Source: Parelaphostrongylus tenuis
Taxonomy: Eukaryota; Nematoda; Chromadorea; Rhabditida; Metastrongylidae
Assembly: GCA_019055375.1 (NCBI GenBank)
Contig: JAHQIW010000291.1
Location: forward strand, 62,001 to 126,000
Length of the DNA stretch: 64,000 nt
Reading direction: 5' to 3'
Shown: in pieces, positions 39,101 to 51,100 of the stretch
Numbering within the stretch: the first letter of the stretch is position 1
Layout: each line of letters opens with the position of its first letter
The notes under the pieces: model-generated
Database searches by the model: none
What the model saw: the letters and a program-made list of their open reading frames with translations, nothing else
What the model was told of the DNA's origin: nothing
Program-made: the position numbers and the translations under genes

Positions 39101-42100
39101 ACTTAGTCTAACTAACCAAGAGTTTTGAAGCATTGAAAGAATATTGAAAGATCAAGAAAGCTCGACAAACGGACATCAGACTAAATGAATAAAAACCGGA
39201 AATATCCAGTGTTGAAGCAAAGGATTCTATTACCCCAGCTTGAACAAAATTTTTCATTTTATCGCTTCGTACCAACTTTGTAAAGTTATAATTTCTATCA
39301 TGAAAAGAGAAAGAGTCGCAGCAGAGTGGTGGACTCGGTAGTGTAATGGTACCACGCGCTCATAGTGTTGTTGAAACGCGGTTTCAACTCCCACCCCGAA
39401 TCAAAAGTCTTCATATCGCTTGATACGGTTGGATATGAGGTATGATATCATGACACTACTCTAGAAGCGGTTGAACAGAAGTTGACTGAACATTTCCAAA
39501 ATCTGACAGCTTATTTGAATTCAATGCCGATATGTGCTTATAACACCAAACCAGTCGAAGGTTGGTTCCTGAAAGCGGCGATGTCTTACATCGAAGAATG
39601 AATAGCAGCAAAGCGGTGGTTTCGGTGGTGTCGTGGTAGCACGCGCACCTGTGTCATTGAAACGCGGGTTGAAGTTACGCTGGGTCGAAAACATATCACT
39701 CAGCACTATCGAAGCATTGTTGGCGTAGAAACCAAGAATCTTCATGCTATTGGCAAGAATAAAACTGTTTCCTATGCACGAAAATGTTTAGATCTTAATG
39801 TTTCAACTCGACTAGCAAAGTTTAGCTGAGGTAGTGCATTTTTGAAATACAAGTTGAAACTTCAAATTGGCTCACGGAGTACTTTGAATCTCCAGAAACT
39901 CCATTATGAAGCATTAAATGAATAATACATCAAAAAGAATACAAACACCGAAGAACTTACAATTTCTTTCAATGGAACATCATGACCATCTCTCTGCATA
40001 ACGGCAACGCTTTCCGTGATCACTTCTGGCTTTAAGAGACGGAATTCGTTTAGCAGTACGGCCAGGAACTAGAAATGGCAAGACAGTTCTCTACGAAAAT
40101 GCCTGCATTTGCAAGAAATTGATTTTCATTCTAGATTTCTGACTAGTAAATTATAGAGCACCTTAGCTTTACAATACTAAACGTCATAACGCGTTACGAA
40201 CCGGCCTTCGCAAACGTTCCTCACTTCCTGAATCCATGCCCTTATATCACAGTGAAGTACTAAGTCTGTGCCAAACCACGAATTTGTAATGACTGCTCAA
40301 ATTTAAATGTACCTACTTATAAAAATACTCAAAGAAAACCGGTATTTTACGAAGAGAGAAAGAGAGACAGAGAAAAATTTGGGGAGACAGTTTTTGCGGT
40401 ACTCATGAAGCGACAACGAACTCCAAAATGAGCTATAGATTCTTGAAAATGACGCCATGATTTTCAGCCATCTAAGGCTATTAATACCAAGAGTTTTTTA
40501 TAAAACCAATATCTGATCCATCTTCACAGTGTGTTTTTGTTTCCACTGTGCGGATCCCAGTGTTTCTAGCATTCAATTCGCTTCTTCGTCTTTACTTTGT
40601 GAGTCGTGAAACACGAACTGGGCGCGGCTCCTTCTCATATGGAGTATAGTCTAGCTGTAACGTTCCATAAGGCGTTCGTTGTTGACTGCCGGAGAGAGCT
40701 GGGCGGTGGGGATCGCCCCCACGCGTGCCGTGACGAGCGTCACAGCCGCACCGGCACGGCGTCCCTACTAAGGTACAATTGAGAAATTCTCAACTTTAGA
40801 CCTATTCTATGGAGATTAGTTCAAAGCATTGCCGAGTAATATTACATTATCTCACTGGATTCGATTCGATGCAATCACGAAGGTCCGTCCAATCGGAAAA
40901 GAGAACTGTGAGCAATCGACTGGAAGCAATTAGGCTTTCGGTGAGATTGAAGACGCCGACACTTCATTAGAAAATGGGTCCATTTTATAAACGTCGCCTT
41001 ACCAGCTTATCGATGGGAGAATAGGTATTGATTCTGATGGAGCAAACAGAAATGAACTCGAATGTTCGACAATGGCAAAAGTCAGACTGGCCACTGAATT
41101 GAGTGGCGTATTGAGAACTTGACGTTAATGGTACGAAGTCGTCTACTATAAACAGTACCACCATAGATTCTGACTAGAAAAGACTGAGTCCTGAAAAAAA
41201 ACCAACACGTGGCTACTGACTGTCTAAAGACGGAAAGACTCACAAGGGTTTGAAGCTTTGTCATATCCTTATGTGGTACTGTAGGTGATCAGTTACACTA
41301 AGTGATTATCTTTTCTATCCTGCTTATCACAATCTAATCACACGGTTTTCGGTAAAAGACTTCGTCTTCGACAGGTAGGCCCGTTAATCCCAAGCCTCGG
41401 TCTTATCTAGCAAGATCTCGAGTAAGTGAAGATCCGCAACGCTCGTGAATGACTATGGCAGTACTTCAGGGTAGCTAACGCATGACCAGTATCAAAAATG
41501 CCGATGACAGTAGAAACCAACATCACGAAAAGTCTTTCCTTTCTTTCAACATCAGTGACGTTACTTACTGTACTTGGACAAATAATATCAGTTTCTTAAC
41601 AAAAAATTAATGTAGTGAAGATCACGCTTGTAAGGTTAATATGCCTCTGTAAGATTATTAGTCAGGTGAAAGAGCAATGGCGGCTTATGCATTGACGAAA
41701 TATGCCGATTTGATATTGGAATAAATTGCTAGATAAATACGGTTATGTCACAGTATTTTGATGCCCATCGCAACCTCTATTTTGTGGCCAATGACGTTTT
41801 ACTTGGTGCTCGTTTATAAGATTCTAGATGATATATAAAAACAATCACCAGATATAGTGAATTTTGAGCGTGATCTCAAAAGAACAGCCAAAGCGAACGG
41901 TGTGATATTTCAAAAATAGAAGCCAAGAGCATTCGAGTGTAAAACACTGCCGATCTAGTGATTCATCTCACTTAATGGCACGTGTAAATCGTCTGTCATC
42001 GCCCACTCTCTGTAGGGGATGTAGGAACTTCCGAGAGGATTGACTTAGACGGAGGATGCTGCGCTGCCCGACTGATGAGGCTGTCAAGGTCGAAACACAT

Positions 42101-45100
42101 ATACTGGGCTCTATAAGTTGCCCATAAAAAACCACATGACATGTTGGCTCAAAATAATTATTAGATATATTGAATTTTAGCGCAGTCTTAAAAGGACACT
42201 CGAAACGAACGATATGATACCCTCCATTTTCTTTCCTGTCATCGTTCCTTAAGTCACAGTCAAATCCAAACACGTACAAACACGTCGATTGGTGATTGCT
42301 GGAAGCTAACGGATGGACGGACGCAGTATGGCAGCTTACACATGTGAAGAACCCGTAATTGTGAAAAGCACAATATTGTACATGTCCGCAACGACAGTAC
42401 GGTAGACCGGAAATCGAACTAAAGACAAAGTTTGTTGCATGAGATTTCCTGACGAACTTCAATGGAAATATTCACGTATCAGTAGTTCCGTTAATGCGCA
42501 AGCATTTTCGAAAGGGCCTCTTTTGCTGGACAAAGACTTTGCTCTAGACTATCAGTAATCAAATTCGAACATTTGAAACTCGGAGAGCTCAAAAAATTGT
42601 TTACTTTTTGAAAAATCTCTTCCACAGCGCTGTAAAACTTGGAATAAGATTATGTTCCATGTACATCGCGCATAATCGCGCTTTTATTTTGCTGGGCAGA
42701 GCTTTTTCACTAGACTATTATCAACCATTCAATAGCGTATATCTCAGAAATTTGAAAAACCTTTTTTTAGAAAGGTCTTCCTATGGCAGTGTATCAGGGA
42801 AAACTAAATTGTGTTTCAAACACGTCGCGCGTTATCGCGCGAATTTTCGTCATTTCTTTGAAGCCTGTGCACGGAAAGCATATGAACATGTGGAAGAAAT
42901 CTTGTAGTTTTAGCATGTTAGGCCTTATCCAAAGTTTTATTTGAAACTAAACAAACCATAAATGATATAACAAGAACTAAGCACTACATGTCAATCGCGA
43001 TGCACGATCAATAGATCTATCGATCCGCAGCCCACTCACACACCAAGGCCGAGAACCAATGCGCCTTGTGTTTGAAGTCAATTTTATTTTCTCTACTACA
43101 GTGCAATGAAACGGTCTTGTCAGAAATCAAGAGCAGTATTAGAATCATCGAAACCTACGTTATCGAATGACAAGTAACAGTCTAAGGGAAGAGCTCTATC
43201 GTGAGAGAAATACGCGCGTGTGAAACATAAATCTATTTGTCTGCTACACTGCTATAAGGAGGCCTTTTGAAAAACAAATATAATTTTAAAATTTATGAGA
43301 CTTATGCCATCAAATGGTCTTTGCCAATTTAAGGAAAGAGGGTTCTTTCTGATTATAAGAAGTCGAATAGAAACCAACTTCATAAAATAAAAAACCAACC
43401 CTTTTATTACGCTGTAATATTCACAGAAAACTATGCCTTATGCGCGCATATTTCTCACCGTACTAAGCTCTTTCCTTGACCTACTGGTAATCATATGATA
43501 GCGTAATCGCTTCTCATTCCAACGCTGTGCTTATACCCTAAAAATACCGCTTCTCTAAAACGCAGGACGTAAAAAAAGTTGAATTCCCATATGCGATCAA
43601 GAAGATCTTTGGCCAATTCATGTGCGGCTGACTGAGGCAACCACGTGTGCTGGCGCGATGTCGTTAGACCGGTACAAAGTCTATCGATCATCGCAGCAGC
43701 GTCTAGCGAGATATAAGCGCCATGATGAGCAACACGTGTGAAACATGATTTTATTCTTGGTGCTGCAGCATGAAGAAAATCTACCTCAAAACAAATATGT
43801 TTCTGATTTCTGCAAAATTCAAGCCTTTGAATAATTACGAAAATTTCAAAGAAAAGTCTTTCCAAGCGAAGAATCCTGCTGCAAAAATTCCTGCCGGTGT
43901 AGGAAAAGTACAGGCGGATCGCTGGTTGAATGTGTATCTAACCCTATCTGAGCAACCTATTCAGCAAAATCACAGTAAGTCATTGCCGCGATGCATTTTG
44001 GAAGCAATTGAAACTATAGGAACGAGCTATACCCTATGATATTCCATGATTTCTTGAGATTTTTATTATTTTATAGCAAACAAAGCGCGTGTGGTGCTTG
44101 TTAAAGGTGCTCTACGACGGACACGTCGATTAGTTGATGGTCCATGATTCGATTCCGCGCTCAAAGCTCACCAAACCTTTCACCCATCCGGGGTCGGCAA
44201 ATTGGTACCAGACTTGTCTGAGAGGATAGCAGCACTGATTTCTACATCGGTAGACTATCGCGTGCCACTGTGAAGGCCCGATATGCGTTCAGTCACCTCA
44301 AACGGTGCCTAATGTAGTCGAATGTATGGCGCATCTCTTAGAAATTGATGAACGTCGAGAGCTTTACCCTTTTAGTTTTACAACAAACATTTTACAATAT
44401 AAAAACGTACTTTCGAAGTAATATCTTCCAAGCGCTCAAAGATAGTGAACTTTGAGAATTTGTGCTTTGGAGAATTCACATTTTTGATACCAATGACCTC
44501 AGTAAGAATGTTAATATCTAATTGACATTCAGATTCATACCTTTGCAATCTCTAAACGATCCCCATCAGTAGCCTTCTCCACTGATAATGAACTAATGAT
44601 TTCGTCCTGTACACTGGCCTTGAGAAAATGAGAGAATAAATCCTGATATGACGACAGAGCATCTGGAGCAGTGATCCTCTTATTATCGTCGGTACGCCTA
44701 AAACAACAATAGTGAAAAGAAAAGAGAAAATGAAATATCGAATCATCCTTCTCTTATTTAAGACGATGAACTGAAAGCCTTGATGAGAGCAAATAAATGC
44801 ATAACTGTTCAAGAAGATCTATTCAAAATTCCGCCTAAGCTTTTTAACTGTTTTGAGGCACTGAAATAGAAGGGGGAGTTCAGGAAGTTTACAAGTGGAT
44901 AGCGTACGAAGGGACTAAATTGTTGTTTTGAGGTTTTGCGTGTATCTTCTACACAATAAAAACAATCTCTTATTGAAAGTTCTTATGACATGTGACGAGA
45001 AATGCATTATAGACGATGAGTGGCAATGATCTGATCAGTAATTGCATAGCGCTGAGGATCCAGCAAACCTTCCGAAGTCGAAACCCCAACGGGAGGTCAC

Positions 45101-47230
45101 GCTGACTTGGTTGAACAACGCTATTTTGCCCCATAACCTTTCTGAATGCAACTAACAAAAAAAATGTCATGTTCTTGACTCTTTGTAATTGGCAACCCGT
45201 TTATAAACAAAGAAAAGCATCATACAAAACTATTTAACAACTGGAAAAATTCTGAATAGAATCGGTGCTATCAAATGTGGAACTGCCAATGTGGATCGAC
45301 GTGGGTGGAAAACAGAACAGGGCATTTCCATAGAAGACAATAAAGATGATAGGCATATCCAACAATGCTGAGTGATATGCAAAACTCTGAACGTCGGACG
45401 GGATTGAAACCGTATAACACCCTTTCCGGGGGCCCGAGCCAACCACTGCGTCACCCGCATTTGTTCTGCCAGGACTCTTTCTGTGACACAATTCTATCGA
45501 CCTGTCAGCAACGACCCGTCCACAGATTGGCCTGGCAAGCCGATATCAGCATCGAATCCCGTCACGAGAATTCCCCTGATTTGACCGCTTTTATCAGTGA
45601 TATGGTCTCATAATTATATATTCAATAATGCTGAATGATATCCAATTCAGGACCAGCGTCGGCAGCGTAATGGTTACTAGTTGCCCCGGAAGGGTGAGAT
45701 GGTGGCGGGGAGCTCGAATCCCGTCCGTAGTTTGAAGTTTCGCATATCACTCAACATTACTGGATATATAATTATAACATTATATTACCGCTAAAACCGG
45801 TTAAACAAGAGAGATTGTATCTGACATAACATCATTACAAAGAATTCGGTTACCTAAACAGTGCACACCAAAAGAAATCTGGAAGTTTGAGTAGTCACAC
45901 AGAAAAAGAACACCGGAACTTACAAGCAGTTCAGCAACGACGGCAAATGGTCGGACCAGAGTGAGGTGAGGGAGTCAACAACCGCCAAATTGATCGAAGT
46001 ACCATATGTGTTGAACTGAACAACGAGATACTTTGGAACAAAAATCACTATAAAAGTGTTACTAAGTACAAACAAATCAAGTAAATAAACACAAGAACAA
46101 AGTAATATAACACAATAAATACATAGATAAATACCATACCACTGCTAAGAAGCGGCTGACCCTTCCGAGACTATGGACTCAACCCCCTTTGTCTCTCTCT
46201 AACCCCCAGCGTGTTGCGCCAAACAATGACGTTCAATCCCAGTGTGCCACTGTTAGACGCAACACGCTGGGGTTAGAGATGCAGAAGGCTGGATCCATGG
46301 TTCCGAGAAGGTTATCTGGAAGGAATCCTTATTGACCACATATTTCCGAGATCTGTCAGCGCAACTGGGATCACTACTGATATGGCTTGCCAAGCCAAAC
46401 CGCAAACAATAGATTGTTGACATATTGATGCATTTTAGCGCAGAAAGAGTATGGCAAAAAAGGCGTCGGTAGTTCAGTTGGTTAGCACGCCTGCCCGCAA
46501 TGGGTGAAATGCGAGTTCAAGTCCCGTCCGGCGCCAATTTTGCTTATCGCTCAATATCATTGGGTATATTTATAGCATCATAACGCAAAAAAGAAGAATT
46601 CTGTTAGACCGTACATATATCCAACACTTGTCAGCGTGATTGGCTCATTGCCGATGTCGACTACAGGACCAAACCATTGACGGTTAGTTGCGGATAGATC
46701 GATAAAACTATATTGAAGAAAGTGTGATGGTAGGATGGAGGCCGGCAGTGCAGTGGTTAGCACACGCCGCGGAAAGAGTGAAATGCGGGTTCGACTCGCG
46801 TAGACGTCAAAGTATGTGAAACAAATAAACAATTACAACTATCAATATGCCTAACAATCATTATTTAAGCCATGCATGTCAGTGGTTTGTCAATGAGGGC
46901 TGACTTATGGAGCCCGATACACGTGTTTCGATCTTGCGATCTCGTCAGTCGGGCAGTTACCCTTTCTCGTCTTTTGCTAATCTCTGCGGGTGCCTCTTCC
47001 TCACACTGGGAGTTTGCGACGACGAACGTTTTACACTCTACGTCCAGTGAAAATCTCACCAAACACAGAGTGATGTAGACTCTCATAATATAAGTATAAT
47101 TACAGTATAATTATATCAATTATATACAGTATTAATAGTATAATTACAACTACATGAACAAATAAGCAAATGAACAAACCCAAGATAGTAACGCCTTCTC
47201 CTTATCGCCTTTCAGCTCCATTCGATTCAT
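33124..47230 (-). CDS. lin-5: LIN-5/NuMA-type spindle-positioning coiled-coil protein
   Basis: LIN-5/NuMA links cortical G-alpha and GPR to dynein to pull on the spindle. Exons: 47230-47180, 46015-45924, 44697-44541, 40068-39961, 38073-37959, 37900-37768, 37692-37567, 37476-37329, 37262-37119, 37063-36932, 36560-36381, 36322-36152, 36079-35636, 34371-34273, 34135-34040, 33986-33843, 33611-33473, 33230-33124. All junctions are in phase and give about 861 aa; C. elegans LIN-5 is, from memory, about 820. Residues 1-136 resemble the NuMA/Hook N-terminal fold: KEKALLSW opens like the NuMA ALLSW start, and GDRLEIAKFLAVLLNEF parallels the later LELAK helix. A Ser/Pro/Arg linker follows (TPCPPNRRRKNS), then about 500 residues of heptad-rich coiled coil to about 780, then a tail with PSHTSxGQI repeats. 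The stop at 33124 may be bypassed by splicing to exons at 32257 and 31829. The intron after 34273 uses a GC donor. Introns of 1.2-4.5 kb near the 5' end carry SINEs. Confidence 0.78.
35415..35580 (+). repeat. Family D repeat, partial, in a lin-5 intron
   Basis: Contains 'gagaggattggctaagacg', 'cgaaacacgtgtattgggct' and 'cataacagaccaca'. Its 5' part is missing. Confidence 0.6.
36605..36830 (-). repeat. SINE family C, inverted copy in a lin-5 intron
   Basis: In genomic orientation it reads 'cagcacttctagcattcgat', then 'cttctccttgcagtttcg', then 'ttgccggagagtgccgggg', the complement order of the family C body and head. Read on the minus strand the head is at higher coordinates. Confidence 0.55.
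39300..39470 (+). repeat. tRNA-like foldback arm, single
   Basis: A leader 'gcagcagagtggtggactcg' leads into the A box 'gtagtgtaatggtaccacg', a diverged B box 'gcggtttcaactccc' and a tail ending 'atgatatcatgacactac'. It lies in the 1.9-kb intron before lin-5 exon 5, followed by a second arm at 39590. Confidence 0.55.
39590..39760 (+). repeat. tRNA-like foldback arm, single
   Basis: A leader 'agcagcaaagcggtggtttc', A box 'ggtgtcgtggtagcacgc' and B box-like 'gcgggttgaagttac', then 'catatcactcagcact'. It is in the same orientation as the arm at 39300 and close to it in sequence. Confidence 0.5.
40530..40770 (-). repeat. SINE family C, inverted copy
   Basis: Carries 'gcggatcccagtgtttctag', 'cattcaattcgcttcttcg' and 'gttgactgccggagagagct', in the order expected for the complement of 50828-51060. 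It lies in the lin-5 intron between exons 3 and 4. Confidence 0.6.
41900..42205 (+). repeat. Family D repeat, near full length, in a lin-5 intron
   Basis: Contains 'gcattcgagtgtaaaacact', 'gagaggattgacttagacgg', 'ctgatgaggctgtcaagg', 'cgaaacacatatactgggct' and 'acatgacatgttggctc', then the 3' end 'acactcgaaacgaa'. Confidence 0.65.
42505..43890. repeat. Array of internal units of the terminal-inverted-repeat family
   Basis: Begins near 'gcctcttttgctggacaaag' and contains at least four unit copies ('cagcgctgtaaaacttgg', 'tatcgaatgacaagtaacag', 'cgcgcgtgtgaaacataa', 'tgcagcatgaagaaaatc'). A clear right terminal repeat was not found. It is longer than the 735-bp copies. Confidence 0.5.
44087..44385 (+). 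repeat. tRNA-headed SINE, family B, in lin-5 intron 3
   Basis: Head 'gcgcgtgtggtgcttgttaa', B box 'tgattcgattccgcgctc', body 'attggtaccagacttgtctg', tail 'gaatgtatggcgcatctc'. The tRNA-like part has an apparent long variable arm, as in Ser or Leu tRNAs. Confidence 0.7.
45360..45800. repeat. Two tRNA-like arms in head-to-head order, family A
   Basis: A minus-strand arm (tail 'caatgctgagtgatatgcaa', B box complement near 45403) is followed by a plus-strand arm ('cagcgtcggcagcgtaatgg', B box 'gctcgaatcccgtcc', tail 'cgcatatcactcaacatt'). The junction near 45610-45650 includes an extra tail fragment, so this is a rearranged pair. It is in lin-5 intron 2. Confidence 0.55.
46152..46314. repeat. 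Foldback element, lin-5 intron 1
   Basis: Inverted 'taacccccagcgtgttgcg' and 'gcaacacgctggggtta', with outer ends 'acccttccgagactatgg' and 'ccatggttccgagaaggtt'. It belongs to the same palindrome family as 5817-6050 and 32476-32732. Confidence 0.7.
46350..46850 (+). repeat. Two direct tRNA-derived repeats, family A, lin-5 intron 1
   Basis: The first head (46468-46540) has the A box 'tagttcagttggttagcac' and the B box 'gagttcaagtcccg', and its ends can pair (ggcgtcg with cggcgcc). The anticodon stem is degenerate, so it is not called a functional tRNA. The second (46738-46810) has 'ggcagtgcagtggttagcac' and 'gggttcgactcgcg'. Both share leader and tail with 26590-26880. Confidence 0.6.
46845..47080 (-). 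repeat. Family D repeat, inverted copy next to lin-5 exon 1
   Basis: Reads 'gatacacgtgtttcgatctt', 'cgtcagtcgggcag' and 'gcgacgacgaacgttttaca', the complement order of the family. It ends about 100 bp from lin-5 exon 1. Confidence 0.65.
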
Positions 47231-48163
47231 CGCTATGATCTGCTTAGTAAGCGAAGGAAGATGACAAACTTGATCGATCACAACCTTATATATAACAGTC
47301 AAAACAATAACAACAACATCAACAACAACAACAATGTGGGAATATCAACAGCTGATACAAAGAAAATCACGTTTCCAGCGAGCAGAGACGAGACAGAATG
47401 AAAATTAGCAAGGGAACAGGAGCTTCAGCGACTCTTCCCAGAGGGATCTGAGAACACAGATAATATATATGAGGGGCTACCGGGGAGGGACTTGGAGGAG
47501 CCCTTCCTCCTTAGTGTGGGAAGCACAGGGGCCTTGGTTCCCGTATGGGAGCCTAGGGTTTGGGGAGGGACTGCCCTGCTCGTGAAAATGGGAGAATGTA
47601 ACGGAAGAGAGACAGCGACGAGGTCATTCGCTTTGAAAGGATTGAGACAGATGTCATCAAGGTGGGTGAGATTTTTAAAACTCAATTATCGCGCCATTGA
47701 AGCGGTTGGAGCACGAGGGTTGATTTGAGCGCGGTTGTTGAACGCTATTATGAACGTTCCATTAACAATAATTACTCATTAAATGTTTTATTTCGCTTGC
47801 GTCAGCTGGGATTCGAACCCAGGTCTTACTCTTTCCGGGAGCATGTGCTGAACCGTTGCACCACCGATGCTTGTTTTACACTCCACTCTTTTGAATCTCC
47901 CGGAGAGAGTAAGATCTGGAGTAAATTCAAATGCCTCCGGAAAGAGTAGGATCTTGGTTCAAATGCTCCCGGAAAGAGTGAGATCTGGGTTCGAATCCCG
48001 GCTGACGCAAACGTTTTTGCACACCACTCTACGTCATTGGGTTCGTCCAAACATCATAATACCGCGATCGGCGGTCAAATAAAGATGATTTCCGATTTTT
48101 TTTTGTTTTGATCATTCAGTTATGAAATGCATCTCAGTCAGAACTCTCGTATTCGTTTCAGAA
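47231..48163. other. Divergent spacer between lin-5 and METTL17 (bidirectional promoter region)
   Basis: This 933-bp spacer must hold both promoters. Its centre contains a minus-strand tRNA-like block (47799-47870, B box complement 'gggattcgaaccca') and a plus-strand one (47962-48008, 'tgggttcgaatcccggc'), with a duplicated 'ctcccggaaagagt' sequence between. No TATA box is evident near either start. An acceptor-like 'ttactaagcag' precedes the lin-5 ATG and 'gtttcagaa' precedes the METTL17 ATG, suggesting leader trans-splicing in both. Confidence 0.5.
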
Positions 48164-51100
48164 ATGGCATGTCGCCATCGTCTCCTGGTTATGAAATCTT
48201 CAGCTGCTCTAGTTCGATCTCAATGCTTCTCTTCAGTCGCTCCGTCCACTTCACAGCTGGAAAAACACGAGTTCAACAAGACGATTTCCAACGGTCGTGC
48301 GCATGTGACTTCGTTGAACGTGTTGACCCAAGAGAAGTCGATTGTCGAGCTTCGAGCCCCGTCGGGACATCGGTCTCGAAAGTTCAGGTGCGAAGCCGCC
48401 AAAAAAACCGCGCCCAACATCGAGGCGTTATTGATTTTTCCTTTTTTTTATTACAATAACATAAGCGATAGGAGTTTCCCGTTCGTGAACGGGATGTTGC
48501 AGTTTGCTCCTTCGGGAGATTTGTGATCCCATCGATTTTTAGAGTACTTTTCGAATTTATTTCTTCCATGAAAAAAATTGTGAGCCCGCTTAGGCTTAGG
48601 CTTAGGTTTAAGAAAACTGATGTGATCGTAACTCTCTACTAGCGCCTTATAATGTCTTTATCCCCTTAGGGAAGCGCATTGTTCACGTCTTTTGTGTAGA
48701 GCTGACACGAACGTGTTAAGCGCTCTTTTGTTAGACGCAACACGCTGGGCGCTAAAGACGCATAGGGTTGGGACCGTGGTCCCGAAAGGGTTAAATCACA
48801 GTTGTCCCTCTTCCGCTCCGTTGACTTCGACCTCTGGTGAGCCTGGAGAAGGCGAGCATGCCAGGTCGTGAAACGATCTTATCAATGTATGAAAGCTCAA
48901 ACTCTAAATTCGAGTCGCAATTTCAAAAGTTGTTAAGAAGTGGTCGTTTTCGGAACTTAGTTCCTCGTAGTCCAACGTGGCCCTTTTTTCTGTTCAGTGA
49001 CTTGGACCTGGTAGTATCTCGAAAAGGGAGATGTCATGATATTGTCTAAATTCGTTCAAACGGTCCTATGAATATATAAGAAATGGAGTCCTAAGCCTTA
49101 TTTGTGACTGGTGAAAATCTCTCAAAGATTTTCTATTTTCACATTTTTAAGAAATGTCCCTTCTAAATGGTATAGCACCTTAGCGTGGCTGGGAGGTATT
49201 TCTGGGTGTCGGACTGCGGTGCGTGGGGTTCAACTCTCCAGCAGGGCCACTCAAGCTGAGAGGAGTCTGACGTTTCCACCTAAAAAAGCCTAACTAGGAG
49301 TAAACCATACCGGGAATGACCCCCGTCTTGTTAGCTGCTACTCGCATGGTGGTAATCTTCGTCTTATCCATGACGGCCGGCAACTGCTCTAATGTAGTGA
49401 CAACCTGAGGAAGCCCTCGCTAGGCTTATCTCTGGACTCCAGTGAACAAAACAGCTAAGCCGGCACAGTTTCCGTAATGGGGCTTAAGCCATCAGTGAAG
49501 ATGGACCGTTCAAGTATCTAAGTACAAGTTATGGGTTATGATACTATCATCCATTTCATACATTTGTTTTGAGTGTTTTATTAAGACCACGCTCAAATTT
49601 CAATATATCTCATAATTATTATCTGAGCCAACTTGTCATAAGGTTTGGTGAGGGCTCTTGTACAGCGCGATACACGTGTTTCGTCCTTACAGACTCGTCA
49701 GTCGAGCAGAATCCGTCGTCTTTCAATATTTTTATAGTCAGTTGTAGAGAGTTATCGAAGACGAACGTTTTACACTCTATGTCAAGCGAAATTTTTACCT
49801 AACACAGAGCGTTTGCGCACTCGATTGCTCTTTGGCTGGTAATTTATCATATTATACCTTTATCTCAGTGTTCTATTAAGACCACGCTTAAATTTCAATA
49901 GATCCTTTCATTATTTGAGCCAACTTGTCATGTGGTCTGGTAAGGGCTCTTGTACAGCCCGATACACGTGTTTCGACCTTACAGTCTCGTCAGTCGGGCA
50001 GAACCCGTCGTCTTTCAGTCTTCTAGCCAATCCTCTCGGGAGTCCTTACTCTCCCCATAATAATGATTATATTGTATTATTACAAATAGTAATTATGAGA
50101 TATATTGAACTTTGAGCGTGGTCTCAATAAAACACTCGAAATAAAGGTATAGTGTTATAATAATACCAGCAAAAGAGCAATCGAGTGTGAAACACTGTAA
50201 ATTTGGTGATAATCTCACTTGACTTAGATTGTGAATCGTTCGTCTTCGCTACCTCCTTGTAGGGAAAATAGGGGCTCCCGAGGATTGGCTGGAAAGACTA
50301 AAAGACAACGGATTCTGCCCGACTGACGAGACTGTAGGGTCGAAACAGGTGTACTGGGAGTACAAGAGCTCATTATCAGACCACATGATATGTTTGCTCA
50401 AATGATAATTAGGAGATATATTATCCGTTTATTCGTTTATCTGCTTATTTATTTATTTATGTACACGACCCATCACAGTGCGGATTTCAGTACTTCTACC
50501 ATTCGATTCGTTTCCGTCTTCTTGAATATCGTTGGGTACTGGTCGAGCATGTCTCCTTGCAATCTCGCGGATAGCCCAGCTGTGGCGTTCTTGTTGACTG
50601 CCGGAGTAGGTTGGGGGGGGGGGGGGGGGGAGTGTAGTTCGGCTCCATGCGCGCCACAGCGCCCCTGATAGTCTTCTTATTCAAAGAATAAGCCAATTGA
50701 ATTCATCTCACCGCTTCTGATGAACCTCAAAAGCGGGGTCTTGCAGTCTTTTTTAACTTTAGACTGACAGATATACACATTGAGATGCATACCATTGTAT
50801 TTCTTGCATATTGATTTTTCCATATTATGTTTCGAGGTGCGCCGTGGCTGAGTGGTTGTGGTGCTCATCGCGGCGCCCGTGGAATCGAGCTCTACTCCCT
50901 AACTTTCTCCTTCAGTCAGCAATAAGGTCCTATTGGAACGCCACAGCCAGGCTCTCCTTGAGATTGCAAGGAGTTTCGCTCAACCAATATTTTACGACTT
51001 TCAAGAAAAAAACGAAAACGAATTGATGTTAGAATACTGGGATCCGCATAATGGAAAAAAAAACACTGCGAAGGCGGGTCGATGAAGTGTCTAAAAAAGT

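Noticed and set aside
41968..42462. 164-codon minus-strand frame, the longest in the window
   Set aside because: It runs through a family D repeat and unrelated flanking sequence, and no domain is visible. It lies in a lin-5 intron without in-phase splice sites.
46468..46540. Functional tRNA gene (acceptor stem pairs, A and B boxes present)
   Set aside because: The D and anticodon stems contain mismatches, U33 is missing, and leader and tail match other family A repeats.
48127..48459. 110-codon frame overlapping the start of METTL17
   Set aside because: It is an alternative frame of the METTL17 first exon. The frame starting at 48164 gives a presequence and splices in phase to exon 2.
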